Numbered from the stretch's first letter, positions 9,709 through 22,250 are shown. The stretch: 64,000 bases of DNA from Linanthus parryae (GCA_023055425.1 JALGPY010000004.1:58055718-58119717), one strand, 5' to 3'. The notes: generated by a model not told the origin, from the sequence alone. Program-made: numbers and translations.

Positions 9709-12700
9709 ATGGCGGACCAGGAAGATACAGGTGTTGGGGAGCAGTTATCACCTTCCAAAGACATCGAACAGGTGATTTCAGATCTAAACAAAGTTCCGAT
9801 CGAGGAGGAGGTAAGTCCGGTTAATTTGAAAGTCCTTTTAACTGCAAATCCCTTCACTCCTGTCTTGAACCCAACCAAAGATCGAGGATCTAGCCCTCAA
9901 GAACCCGTAGGAGATGGGGGCTCCAAAACAGAAGAGGGAAACCCCATCAAAACCAAAATTGGAGGTGGGGATTCAAATGAAGAGGCAAAGGAGGCACACC
10001 CTAACTTCACCGACGCAATTGGTAGACAAATCTGAGAAGATTCAACAAAAGTCCTTCCTTTATCAATGGTCGAAGGACCACTTATCGAGGATGCTAGTGG
10101 CATAATCCAATTGGCCGATGCTGCTGCCTCAGTTGAGAAGAGAAAGAATCCAGAGACGGAAGACATTGAGAGGAAGAAGAAAGCCAAGAAGCAGCTTCAC
10201 TTCGCTTCGGAGGAGGACAAAATTGAGAACATGCCAAGGAGGTCACCCAGGAAAAAGCCACCCCCACCAAGACCATTGCAGAAAAGGGGAAAGAAAAAGG
10301 TTTCTAAGAAAAGTGGAAAGAGCTTAGAAGATGAAGTAAAGAACATCCATCACACACCTGGATTTGACATGTTCATGTAAGTAATCTTCTGTTAAAAACA
10401 TGAACTTTATTAAATATGCTATCTAAAGAATTGACCTTTCAAACTTTAGTAATGTGTTATGCTGACAATTAACTGTTAATTGCTTTTTCTTAATTATTGA
10501 AAATTCTTACAATTGTTATAAAACTGATTACCTTTTTTTTGCAACTGTTTACATATGACTGTTAATTTGCAACTGTTTACATATGACAGTGAGGAGCGGA
10601 AATATGCTTTCAAATTGAAATAAAATGATATGCCTCCCCAACTTTTGGTACAGATGTATGCAGTATTCTGCAATTTACTACAGGAGCAACGAGACAATTA
10701 CGAGAAAAGAGCCTTGGAATCCTCTAGTGATGAGGATCAAGATGTAAGCAAGTACAGCTTTTGAGATGAGGAAGAATGAGAAGGACAAACAGATTGAACA
10801 GCAAGAAAATGATGAGGAGGAGTCAGATGAGGAGGAGTCAGATGAGGAAGAGAAGGAAGAGAAGGGAGATGTGGAGGAATACAAAGGAGATGAGGATGAG
10901 AGTGATGATGAAGCTCACCATGGCAATGCCATGAATGCCTACATCAGATACAAGTATGATTTTACTCTCGCAAAAAGTTTGTTAAATAATGTGTCTCCTG
11001 ATCTGCAGTTAATTTGTTATCTATTAGAACCTCAATATAATATATTTACTGCCCTTTCTGTTAAAGTTTGCATGTTATTACTTCATCTCTAATGGCTTTC
11101 GCTTTAATTTTAATTGTTTGTTGCTGTTTTAGTTTATTGTATGCCTCTATAAATTTAAATTATGGGTTGATTTTCATAATTTCAGAAATGTGAGGATGCA
11201 CAGGCTTCGAAAAATAGATCCTAAAATGAGGATGACCAAAGCGGTCCTACAAAGCATCAACTTGGAGTGGAAATGCATGACCAATATCCAGAAGGAACCT
11301 TATCTCATAGCGGCTCATCAAGAAAAAGACAAGCGGAAAAGAGAAGGTACTTTGAAAAGGAAGTCGACGGGGGAGAAAGAAAAGTTGAAGAAGAAGGTGG
11401 CTGAAGCCAAGCTGAAGGGTAAGTAAGAAAAAAAGTTGAAGAATCCAAGGCGATTTCAGAGTTACATGGGCCTGCCCTCTGTTCACAATCTTTTTAAAGA
11501 AATGACGGTTGAACAGAAAGCATGGATGCACGAAGTGGGCCTTGGAGGACTACAGCACCTAAAGATCACGGAAACCCCAGAGAAATTCAACCAATTCATT
11601 TACAAGTGTTACGATCCTGACGGGTACTTGACAGCGCAGGGCCGCACTGTGGAGATAACACCGGAAGTTGTCGGGTGGCTATTTGGAATCCGATGCTACG
11701 GAGAAACAGAGTTCCCGGAGGTCGATCCGCTTGTTCTCCTCAGAGTTGAAGAAAGTATCGGCCTCGTTGAGGACAACACAACTTTCGGTGAGTATGTTCC
11801 GTGGTTCAAGGCGGATGAGAACAGGCTGTTGATAAATGATGAGTGGAAACGAAGGGCTGTTTGCTTGATCTTGGGTGCACTGGGAATGCCGATAGGACGA
11901 GCAGGAGTCCGTAGAGGTCTTGCTAATCTTGTTGTTAATTTGGAGCACCTGAAAGAGGTAAACTGGGCAGCCTTATGGCTGGATCACTTCAAGACACAGC
12001 AAGTTAAGGCTCAGACTGGAAGAACCCTTCGCGGAACTGGTTGCGTGCTGATTCCTTTGGTAAATGTCTAACTCTGTTTAAGTTATTTCAACCATGAAGT
12101 TTAAAATATTAATACCACTTTCTTAAATGATGCCATCTCAATTTTACTTTTCTAGCTTTTGTACATGGAAAAGTTCTGCCCAAAGTATCTGGAAAACCCA
12201 AAAGGATGTCAGGATAAGGAAGCAAGTCCAAGGTTGAAATTCAGGGAAACCTCTGATGTTTCAAAGAGATGGAAGTATGTCCAACAAAACAAGAATGTGA
12301 GTGAACTTTAACAATGATATTAAAGTGTCATGTTTATGTATTAAGATTACTATCTTAAGTTTATGTCTCTCAACTCTTTTTTTGTATGTAGATGAAGTGG
12401 AAAAAAGCTGATGATGAGCCCAAAATTGAGAAAGTTGTTGCACCAGTAGTCCAACTACTTCCTCCACCTCTACCAGAGGATTTTTGGAAGTGCATTGTGG
12501 GACACGTGGTTTAAAAGCTTGACAAAGAGTATCTTATGTCCCTGTGGAAGGAAAAGGAGAAGGCAGAAGAGAAGAAGAAGGAGGAGGAGGAAGAAGAGAA
12601 GAAGAAGGAAGAAGAGAAGAAGAATGAGGAAGGATCTCAGAAGAAGAAAGTGAAGGAAAAGTGTGAAGAAGAATTAAGAGCTAAAAAGAAGCAGAAGATA

Positions 12701-14270
12701 GAGGAGGCTGAGGTTAACTCTCCCATGAAGGTGGTCTACACAATCAGCTCCAGCACTGAGGTAAATGTCTTAAAGTTGATATCTTAATATTTGAGATTTA
12801 TTTTTAAAGTTTTAACACCCCTAATGATTTTGTTGATTTATTAGGTGGCCTCCAATGTACCTCCCCAGCCATTCCTTGTTCATGGTTCTCCGAAGAACCC
12901 AAGGGGAAACTTGGTTGGGATTGTCCGGGGAAAGGCAGATCGGATCATTAGAGCGTCTTCGAGGATATCGCTGTATAAGCAACACATGAATCCTAAAGAA
13001 TTGACACATATCCCACCCATGCCTGAAGCAGAACATTGCTGGCTCCATTACTTCATGTCGCACAAGTATGCGAGCACGTACGAACACAACAACAAGAATT
13101 TTTATGTTCCCCCAGAATTGGCAACGTAAGTTTTATTTACATTCAAACTTCCTAAATAATTCTTATGTTTGGCATGTATTATGTTTATACTTATGGTTGT
13201 GTATCGTATATAATATGCAGTGAGATAGTTGCTGATATGGGTGGCATGGCCAAACTGACGAGGTCGTCCGCTTGGCGCCTCCGGGATGATAAATGGTTTG
13301 ACGATGAGGTGATGGATGCTTACATGCAATTCCTTCATCTTCATGAACATATCCGGGAATTCCAAGGAATCAAGCGGATTTGGTTCCTCGGCACCAGTTA
13401 TTCTGTAAGTTCACTGCCTTGTCATTTTTATGATATGACTCAATTCAAAATTCATCTTGGAAAATACCTGATTAGTTATAATTTTTGTTCAGCCCACAAA
13501 AGTCCTCGAATACTTCAAAGCACACGAACAGTCGGGAGGAGAGTGGAACGAGATGGGATACGTAAGTATTCCGAATACTATCAATACAAGCTACTTTGTT
13601 CTTTTGTATAACTTACTTTATCTTGAATTTTTAATGATTAGATCGCCGTTCCGTTGAATGTCGATCACCTTCATAATGGTTATTTCCTTTGTTGACAAAG
13701 AAATATTCGTCTTGGACTCGCATACCGGCATGGGGTATTCTGAGTTCAATGTTGCTGCCAAAATTGGGCAAATGCACACAATGCTCACCAACTACTCAGA
13801 ATACAATGATGACATACGACGCTGGCAGGTGTGGTACATGAACGACGATGTTCCCCAACAATCAAATGGGTAATAAGCTAACTACTTAACATAACTAATT
13901 AATTTATTTACATATCTGTGATATATATTAAAGCTGCATTCTTATTTCATCTATCAGGAATGACTGTGGTCCTCATGTCTGCTTCTTCATGAGTCATTTG
14001 AGGGACCTGATTCCAGTTCCAAAGAAGAAGTTCTATGTCCAGGCTCCCAACCTCAGAATCTGGATTGCCAATGAAATGGGGAGATCGAGCTATAACTGCG
14101 TATTTAACCAGAATTATCATGGGTTAAAGGAACTGATGGAGGATGAGGACCACCGGTATGCATTTTACAGTTTGTACCGCAAGTTTTCGACTGTTTCCTT
14201 TGTTGCATTGAGGTCTGCGGAGAAGAAGAAGAATAAGAAGACGGCGAGGAAGAAGCAGCAGAGAAAGTAA
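9709..14270 (+). pseudogene. ULP1-like protease gene U2, transposon-borne, 10 exons, broken
   Basis: Exons with GT-AG borders: 9709-10376, 10590-10953, 11186-12059, 12156-12296, 12392-12760, 12845-13125, 13221-13404, 13493-13561, 13642-13869, 13958-14270. Domain order matches U1: basic N-terminus ending PGFDMF, acidic tract, HMG-like domain, conserved middle (including a GALGMPIGR motif), charged linker and C48 protease with Asp in VLDS, Gln in VPQQ and Cys in NDCGPHVC. Exon 7 fuses what are two exons in U1, so one intron differs. Defects: TGA at 10033, a frameshift in the acidic tract near 10765, TAA near 11425, TAA near 12512, and a frameshift near 13660-13672 at the catalytic His. None coincides with the U1 stops, so the shared ancestor was probably intact. 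The Lys-rich C-terminus resembles a nuclear-localisation signal. Confidence 0.83.
10918..11343 (+). other. HMG-box-like domain of U2 (split by an intron)
   Basis: NAMNAYIRYK ends exon 2. Exon 3 continues with a basic helix-like segment, then NLEWKCMTNIQKEPYLIAA and a basic tail. The pattern and intron position are the same as in U1. This is judged by pattern only. Confidence 0.5.
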
Positions 14271-15350
14271 ATTTGTGTAATGTTGTTGTGGCTTTGTTTT
14301 ACAAACAATGTTTCTGTCCTTTTGGATGTTGTGGGTTGTTTTGGATGTCGCATCTTTTGTACTCCTCATATGGCTTGGTAGTTAGCAGAGTTAAATCAAC
14401 ATTGATGAACCTTCAGCTTTTCGTTCCAAAGTGGCTATAATTGTAGTATATTGTTGGTCTGCTTCATTTATAATAGGCAATGAATGGTTCATCCTGCCCA
14501 CAAAATAAGCTAAGTGAATAGTTTATCTGTAAAGTATTAAGGATGCTTTCTTAAATCTTCAAGAGCAGTTAAACTGATTAAAGATTCTATCTAAAAAGTA
14601 AAATCGAGATTGTTAGATTCTCAACTCACTGACATCACGGTCTTCGTAGCTGAGGAATTTATTATATTACATCCATATATTAATGAGGAGATAAACTTTT
14701 CAGAGATTTCGTATTCATTAAGGTAATAACATAAAGCACTCTTCATGTTTTTATAAAATTTGTTTCCACAACGGTGCAGTACTACTTTTTGGTTGTTGGG
14801 GTCTTCTTCTTTGAAAATCTGCTATTTTAAGGTATCTCACAATCTTAGATAGGATGGAACAGTTTCATATGAACACCTCAAATGGCTTGGTAGTTAGCAG
14901 AGTTAAATTATCATTAATGAAACTTCAGATTTTCCTGCCAAAGTGGCTAGAATTTAAGGATATGGTTGGTCAGGCTCATTTATGTTAGGCATTGAATGGT
15001 TCTGCTACCCACAAAATAAGCTTAGTGAACTGTTTCTCTTTGAACTATTAACGATGCTATCTTAAATCGTAAAACTAGGTTCGATAATGTTAAAGTTTCA
15101 TCTCACTGACACCACAGTCTTGGTAGTTGAGGAATTTATGATATTACATCCATATATTAATGAGGAGATAAACTTTTCAGAGATTTCGTATTCATTAAGG
15201 TAAAAACTTAAAGCATTCTTCATGTCTTTAAAAATTTTGTATCCAAAATAGTGCAATACTACCTTTTGGTTGTTGGGGTCTTCTTCTTTGAATATCAAGT
15301 TGAGAAGGAGGTCAATCAGAGAACCAGAAAGTGAAACAAACCAATTTCAG
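14271..15350. repeat. Direct tandem duplication upstream of the transposase gene
   Basis: Unit 1 is about 14370-14818 and unit 2 about 14882-15296. They share TGGCTTGGTAGTTAGCAGAG at the start, CCACAAAATAAGCT in the middle and GGTTGTTGGGGTCTTCTTC at the end, with moderate divergence in between. Unit 2 runs up to the first transposase exon. Doubling of the promoter-proximal region is likely; I see no gene in it. Confidence 0.85.
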
Positions 15351-18283
15351 ATGAGAGGGAGGGAAATTTGTGAGAGTGGAGTTCGTGGCAAAGGTTTGGT
15401 ATCTTTGCCTCATGATTATGAGGAAGAAGAATACGATTTTGAGGTCTTCGATGAAGATGAATGTTTGGACATCCCTCTTACAGAGAGCTATGGAGAAGAT
15501 GCAACCAGAAACTCTATTATGGAAGTTCCAAATGGAGAGATCATACAAGGTATGCGATCTTACAGTTTAAGTTAATGAATGTAGTTATATAGATAGTAAT
15601 TTTAAGTTTTATGCAGGAATAATGGTTACCAAGGAAGATGTTATGGAAATGACTTTTGAAAATGAGGTTCAAGCTTATGACTGGTACAACCTCTACGCAC
15701 TGATTCTTGGCTTTGGGATTAGAAGGTGCAACCGCCGGTACTTCGACCCGGAAACGAAAGAATGCATAAAGTCAAGGATCTACGTGTGTGCCCGACAAGG
15801 CTTGCGCTTTGAGAAGGTCCTATACAAAGAAAATAGGAAACGGGAGCATACCAGAAACACTAGGTGTGTATGCAAAGCTCGTGTAAAAATATCAAGAACT
15901 TCACCTACCGAGCCTTTTAAGGTTGTTCAATTCGAACCCGGTCATTCACACGAACTTTCGGAACCACAATGCGCGAGCAACCACCGGTCAGACCGAAAGG
16001 TCACTGAGGCTGATGTTGAACTGGTCAGATCTTTGAAGGAGGTGGGGATCAATTATTGCCAAAGCTTTCTTTTGATGGTTAAACAACCTGGCGGTTATAA
16101 CAAGTTGGGTTACACACAGAAGGATCTTTACAATAAAATGGCTTCTATGGTCAAGATATATTCAAATGAAGGAGATGGGCAGCAGACCTTGATGTACATT
16201 GACAGTTTGAAGCACAGTCACTATGGCGTGTTCAGGGAGTAAGTTTACTTCTTAAATATTAATCGTGCTATCTTATGTGTTAAGGTCTATCTAGTATTCT
16301 GTTAAGCTCATACTTATTTGTTAAACTTATTTTCTAACCCGTTAGAGTTAACATCATTTATGTAACTAATCTTTCTGTTTCCCTAAGTGTTATTTATTGT
16401 TTTTGTAGGTTCAGAACAGGTAAAAATCATGAGCTTGAAAGTGTTTTCTGGTGTGATAGGAGATCATTGGTAGATTACAACAGATTTGGCGATGTACTCA
16501 TTTTTGATGCAACGTACAAGACCAACATATATCAAAAACCATTTGTAATTCTATCTGGCGTGAACAATCACTACCAGACGAATATTTTTGCTTGTGCTTT
16601 TCTCAACGACGAGACAGCAGAAACATATGATTGGGTTTTGAAGTGCCTGATGAAGGTAATGAATAATAAGAAGCCTTTGTTCGTCATCACGGATGGCGAT
16701 TTGGCAATGAGAAAAGCTATTCTGGAAAATTTCCCAGAGGCAAGACATCGTCTGTGTTCTTGGCATCTTTGTCGGAACGCCCAGGCTAATCTGAAGTTGG
16801 GAGAAGGCTTCATGGTTAATTTTAAAAAGTGCTTGCATAGTAGGAAACCTGAAATTTTTTGGCATGATGATTGGCATGCAATGCTTACCAAATGGAACAT
16901 TGCTGATAGGAATTGGGTCCAGGTCACATATATGAACCGCCACTTGTGGGCGGAGACATACTTGAAGGATCATTTTTTGCCTTGCAAACGACGACCTCAA
17001 GATGCGAGAGCATCAACAGTTTTGTCAAGGATTATATGTCCTACTCGGACAAATTGACCAATGCTTTCAAGGGATTCACGACAGGGGTTGACAAGTTACG
17101 CAACAACGAGCGTAAGGCACACCATCGCTCCGACCAATCAGACCCGGTGATAACAACAGGGTTCACAGAACTCGAACGCCATGCAGCAGAGGTCTTTACC
17201 AAAAATGTCGTCAACATGTTTAGGATACAAGCTCGAAAGGGTGATGATTATAGAGTGTTTGAAGTCAAAACTGTTACAGAAGAGAGCTTGGACTTGTTCT
17301 ACGTGATGAGAGGTCAAATGAAGATATCCATGGTATTTACATCTGCTTCAATTTACATATTTATATACTATGTACTCGTGTACTGCATTTTTATTGCTAA
17401 ATAATCTTGTCATGTTTCCTTACTGTTATTAATGATATATTAAGTCTTAAAGTGTAACAAATAAGTATTGATGTCACAGTCTTTGAACTATTGTCCTCTT
17501 CTTTCTAGTACCAGTTTACAATCTGTCTATCCTTGTGTTCATTTGTATTCTCATTTCCTTCTTAATTTCTACCCACCCTATCTTTTCTTGCTTCAGCAAG
17601 TTGTTAAATGTCGTCAGGATAATAGGCTTCTCTGGTGCACGTGTTTTCGTTGGGAAACATCGTATATGATTTGCAAACACATGTTGTTTGTTCTGAAACA
17701 GAAGGGAGTACAGAGGATCCCAAACTCTTTAATTGCCAAAATGTGGACCAAAACTGACAAAGAATTCTACCAAACCGAGCCATCAATGAAGGAGCCTGTT
17801 GGGAAGAAAAGTGATGACCCAGATTTGCAAGCCTTGCGCCGGGCTTCCACGAGGAGCGAAGTTCAACTGTATCACTGTTTGGGCTGTACTACTGGCGAGA
17901 CAATTAGGTTCTTCAAAGAGCATATGGCCGACGGGATTCGGAAAATGCAGAGAATGGTTTCTAAATCTTTTCAGGGTACACAAGGAGCTGCGACACAAGG
18001 AGAGATTAAGAAGGAAGAAAATCCCTACGCCCATGTGAAGAATCCGAACCCCCCGGACACTAAATGCCAAAAGGGACCAAAGAAAGACAAGAGAAGGAGG
18101 TGTGGCAATTGCAAGGAGCTGGGACACAACAGGACAACATGCCCCAATCCTCCGGTGGACTCCGTCGAACATGTGGACGATCCGGAAGACGATTTTGCAC
18201 AAATGCCACTTGAGTTTGATGTTAAAGAGGAATACTTCTGGTCTCAATCGAGTAGTCAGTCCAAGAAAAACAAGCATGAATGA
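15351..18283 (+). pseudogene. FAR1/MULE-type transposase gene, 4 exons, one frameshift
   Basis: Exons: 15351-about 15550, 15618-16238, 16409-17332, 17597-18283, all with GT-AG borders. The first in-frame ATG is at 15351; a further upstream exon is possible. In order it has an acidic N-terminus, a FAR1-type DNA-binding domain (WYNLYALILGFGIRR, Cys and His ligands to GHSHEL), the MULE DDE core with Asp in LIFDATY, Asp in VITDGD and Glu in SRCESINSF, a SWIM finger (CTCFRWETSYMICKHML) and a CCHC knuckle (CGNCKELGHNRTTC). It cuts and inserts the element as a nuclear protein. A one-base loss in the T-run at 16973-16978 shifts the frame just before the catalytic Glu; otherwise it is open. Host FAR1/FHY3 factors share this architecture, but the location inside the MULE argues for a transposase. 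Confidence 0.87.
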
Positions 18284-18749
18284 TATAGGTCTGTTTAGAG
18301 TGATTTTATTCGTGTTTTCTTGACAAGAAAGACGATCCGGGAGATGATATTGAACAAGTACCATCTTATTTTAATGTTATTGTGGAATTATTCTGGCATT
18401 AATCATTAAACATGCCTTTAAACGACTTTTGAGTTGATATTGTTCTGCTTGTAGTTAATTTCATCGTTATTTATTAACAATAAAACTCAAATTGTTAAGA
18501 CTGCTTTCTTAAATGTGGGAACTCCTTCTACCTGTTAAACTCTACTAACTATATGGTAGTCTTTTCTATCTTTTAGCCGCGTAGATATTAAGAACTTTAT
18601 CTAAAGCGAGAAAAACTTTGAACAACTATATCTCCAGCCGAGATTACCTGCTATAGCGGGTAACATTTTTTGTCCTGTAGTAGCGGGGACCACAAAAAAA
18701 ATAAAAAGTTGTCAGAAACCCTAATTAGGAACGCACCATAGACAACCCC
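18284..18749. other. MULE right arm, non-coding
   Basis: AT-rich 3' flank of the transposase gene. From about 18635 it holds subterminal motifs related in inverted orientation to the left end. The terminal 27 bp (18723-18749) form the degenerate right inverted repeat. Confidence 0.7.
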
Positions 18750-18758
18750 AATAATTAC
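18750..18758. repeat. 9-bp target site duplication, right
   Basis: AATAATTAC, identical to 1920-1928. Copy A sequence resumes immediately after it. Confidence 0.95.
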
Positions 18759-18959
18759 ATGTACTGAATCTTCACATAACACAATAGTAAACACAAGGAG
18801 GTTAGGTGCCCGACAAAAAACAGAACGAGGTAAAGTAAATGACCAGACAAGATCTAACTTCAACAACCGGGGGTTACCACTTCAACAAATAAACTATTCG
18901 AAAGCCGCAAAATTTATTATCCAGTTCAAGTGCAATATTTATATTATGAGAAAGCATAA

Positions 18960-20330
18960 TATTCATTACCTAAAGAAATAATCCGAGACTGTTGAATTGC
19001 ATGTTCATGGCCGAAGGTCCCCTTTCCTTTTTCATATAGATCAACTTGTATATTGATCAACCGTTGAAGCTTCTTTTCCTTGACCATATGAGAAATGCAG
19101 AAATATAATTCATTCATAATGAAAATCCGTTGAATAACGGTACAAAGGGTTCAGAAAAAATGCTGTTGAGTGAAGAGGGCTATGAAGGAAATTATTCCAT
19201 AAGTCGTCAATTGCCTTCCAATAAGGCATAAATGCGACCTCGTCATTCTCGAATTCATCTCTGATGGTTTCCTTTATTTGATCCATAGCCTCGTATATAA
19301 ACCCAATCGGTGGGTCAGCACATTCATGAATCAAATGTATGGCTTTTACCAAAGGAATGGTGGCCTTCAAAACCACAAGTGCTCCAGACCAGAAGGAAGC
19401 GTCCCTAACCATATCGGCAATTCTTTTTCCATCATTACTGGAAGCCAAAACCGATGACCTCCACTCAGATGATGAAAACATCTTCTCCAAGTTCTTCTTC
19501 TTCAAAACGATGTTCTCGAGTGTGACGAAACTCATTGTTGACTTGATCGTAGTTGACTGGACAAGCTCACCCGAACTTGTATGGCTCCTCATCAGCATTA
19601 AAACTCTTGGACGGGTGTAAATGAAATTTGTCAACATCTGTGCGTTGTTCAATATATTTTTGTTAAAATCCATTGCCCCTATGTTCTCCAACATGGTCTC
19701 CAGACAATGGGTTGAGTCGACTGTCCAAAAAATGGGCGGGAACTTTTCCGTAAGTAGTTTGCCCACAATTTTCATGATACGAGATGTATCATTTCAGATA
19801 ATTTGGACAACATTATCAGCCCCAACATCCTCAATGATTTCATCAAATATACGCATCAAGGCGTCAGAATCTCCAATTGCGGCTGAAATATTGACTGACT
19901 TGAGATAGACTACTCCTTTGGGGCAATCCACTAAAACATTGATCAGTTGCTGCCCATTCTTGCCCCTCCATCCATGGATGAGAACACTGTAGTCGCTGGT
20001 TTTCCATGAAGACTGAATATCCATCACCAATATTTCCATCCGTCTGAGCTCACTCTGGAGCCAGGGACCTCTTAAGCTTTCACCGGATGGAACAGACATA
20101 TCATTTAGGTCCACACCAAGAAAAAGCCTAGCCATTCCCATAAGGCTGCTATTCCTTACATTGACTGAGTCAATACAAGTCCTGCACAAAAAACGTCTCC
20201 AATTTTCTATGGATTTCATCTAGAGGAATGCTTCGTATGGGACCTACAGATTGTTCAGGGTGATGTTGCTGAGCTTCCTCCATAAAGTCGCAGAAATGTC
20301 CTGAGACTGAAATACTAACCATATTCAGTA
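18960..20330 (-). pseudogene. hAT transposase gene (DUF659 type), main part, copy A
   Basis: Read 3' to 5' on the plus strand, the minus-strand segments give the DUF659 core: a GIDSVNVRNS-like start, then SWKTSDYSVLIHGWRGKNGQ, PKGVVYLKSV and IFDEIIEDVGADNVVQI, followed by FWTVDSTHCLETMLENIG and the downstream helical region. No BED zinc finger is seen upstream. It is broken by TGA at about 19790, by a frameshift from one extra A near 20180 and by a 13-bp deletion near 19120. The C-terminal exon is at 1378-1628, displaced by the MULE. In the family, DUF659 proteins are hAT transposases acting on short inverted repeats; no intact ends of this element were recognised. Confidence 0.78.
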
Positions 20331-22250
20331 AGAAGACTCTTATTATGATTCAGGAGTGAGAGTAAGTATGAAATTAAAATATTAGGTTGGAACGACAAAA
20401 TATTACTAAAACTTAGTTGTAGCTGAACAAATTGAACGAAACAATGATGTCATAAGTTATCGTGAAGCCTTTACAATGTGAAGCCGCAACATAAGTGAGG
20501 TTTAGTTTGGTCATATGCATTGACTATCAGGTATAGGATGAGAGAGGGATATGGAGTGGTTCCGGACAACGCAACTGTCTTACAATTTATATTACTAGAA
20601 AAGGTAAAGCATTAGTTTTTCTTCCATGTGATTGGAAAGTAACATAACTGGCACAAAAGGGTGGTGAAACAAATTATTAAAAAGGAGAATGATGTTAAGG
20701 TGGAAAATGATATCACTGTCTACATATGCGCACAAGAAACATAATAAATAAAATTACAGTGAAAATATAAACAAGATATCTATCATCCGAAATGCAATCA
20801 CTGTGTCATTTAAGAGAGCAACATATTTTAGGCTGAAAATTATGAATAATAACTTAATTTGGCAGAAAGGGTGTTAAACGAATTCCCTCCACAGTCAACA
20901 ACCAATATCTAAGACTAAATCAGGATTTTTTTTTTAATATTTACCTACTATTCCAATATCTATCCTCGATGGAAAAATAGTTTTTTTTGCATATCTATGC
21001 AATGGTGAAATCAGAGAGCTATTAATGTGGGTGTCTCTGTTTCCGAAAAAGAATGAATCGAAATAAAAAAAACCAAAAGAATTATTTTCGAACTCAATTG
21101 GATGAAGCTAGAATTAGCTACCACTTAACATGTGAGATGGAGACTTCTCTCTTCGATCAATCAAATTGATTGTTTTCAAACATGCAATCAACAATATATT
21201 TGGGGATGCAGTTAAAAATTGTGAGTAAAAGCAGCTTAATTCAAAACTAGACTGGAATTGTGGATGTGTGTGCTCGAGGGAGAATGACGACCCAGTTGAC
21301 AAAATCGGAAGAATTATGTTCAACCTCAATTAGAAGGATCATGGAATGGAGATTTCTTCTTAGATCCATCCAGCAGATGATGAAACAACAACAACAATAG
21401 ACAAATCCCATCTTTTTGAGTTAGGGAGTGAGCATAAAAGCATAAATTAAAAGTAGAGTAGAATGGGGGATGCATGTGTTAGATGGAGATTGACGACCCA
21501 GTTGATAAAATTCCATCAAAATTAATGGCGAATCATAAGACGACAACAACAACAGGCTAATCAGCCACCTATAGAGGAACGGTCAGAAGCAGCTTACATT
21601 TGATGTACAGATACAGGGAGCTCACTAACGACCAGTACTCTCTAGAGAGAGAGAGCGACCTATAGAGTTGTTGCAAATGATGAGGCAACTTAGAGAGAGA
21701 GAGGGAGATAGTAAGATAACTACTAGCAAATGCATGATGTCCTAACCACATGATTGGCGTGCTAAGTAATAACTAATGTATCTTCCATGTAAAGTTGGAT
21801 TCTAACTCCTAAGGAAGAAAAATAACTATGGTTGGCTGCAAAGGAAAAAAACAAAGTGCTAGATGACTGAATCGTAGAGAGATAGTTCCTTTTTTTATCA
21901 TTTTCTTTCTACATAAGTACCTGGTATTCACTCTCCTTAAAAAATGTACATGTATCAATCTTCTTTTTACTGAAAATTATAGGAAGACTTACACATCTCA
22001 TTATAGGAAGCCTATTACAGATAAGCAGGGTTTGTAAAGATTGTGTTCGCCCAAAGAAAATGTGAAATCTCTTAAATTGGCCAGCGAAAATTATCATTAT
22101 GTGAGAAAATCTACCAAGTGCGTGACGAGCGAAATGGAGAAGAAATTTGAGGTTTTAGAACATTTATTTAGGTAACCATACGGTATCAATCTTAATAAGG
22201 CGCAGTATAAGAAGATTTCTTCAATCTAGAGGAGATAGTTTTATTAAGGG
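20331..22250. other. Non-coding part of copy A between the two hAT genes
   Basis: AT-rich with short GA runs (21640-21710) and T-runs. It is collinear with 42299-48899 of copy B apart from the Copia inserted there. No gene found. Confidence 0.6.

Larger units (their letters stand above)
1929..18749 (+). mobile_element. Giant Mutator-like element (MULE), 16.8 kb
   Basis: The boundaries are set by the 9-bp duplication and by the empty site in copy B. The ends form an imperfect terminal inverted repeat: 16 of the first 24 positions match, with a shared core GTGCGTNCCTA at the same offset from both ends. Both ends also carry related subterminal motifs (GTGGTCCC and GGACAAAAAA). Cargo in order is a GRF zinc-finger/TM gene (-), ULP1-like gene U1 (-), ULP1-like gene U2 (+) and a FAR1-type transposase gene (+). 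The transposase and both ULP genes carry disabling mutations, so the element is probably not autonomous now. ULP1-bearing MULEs with weak inverted repeats (Kaonashi type) are known; the paired arrangement is the unusual part. Confidence 0.93.

Noticed and set aside
15270..15350. Extending the transposase gene start upstream to 15270
   Set aside because: That start is TTG and lies inside the tandem promoter repeat. The first in-frame ATG is at 15351.
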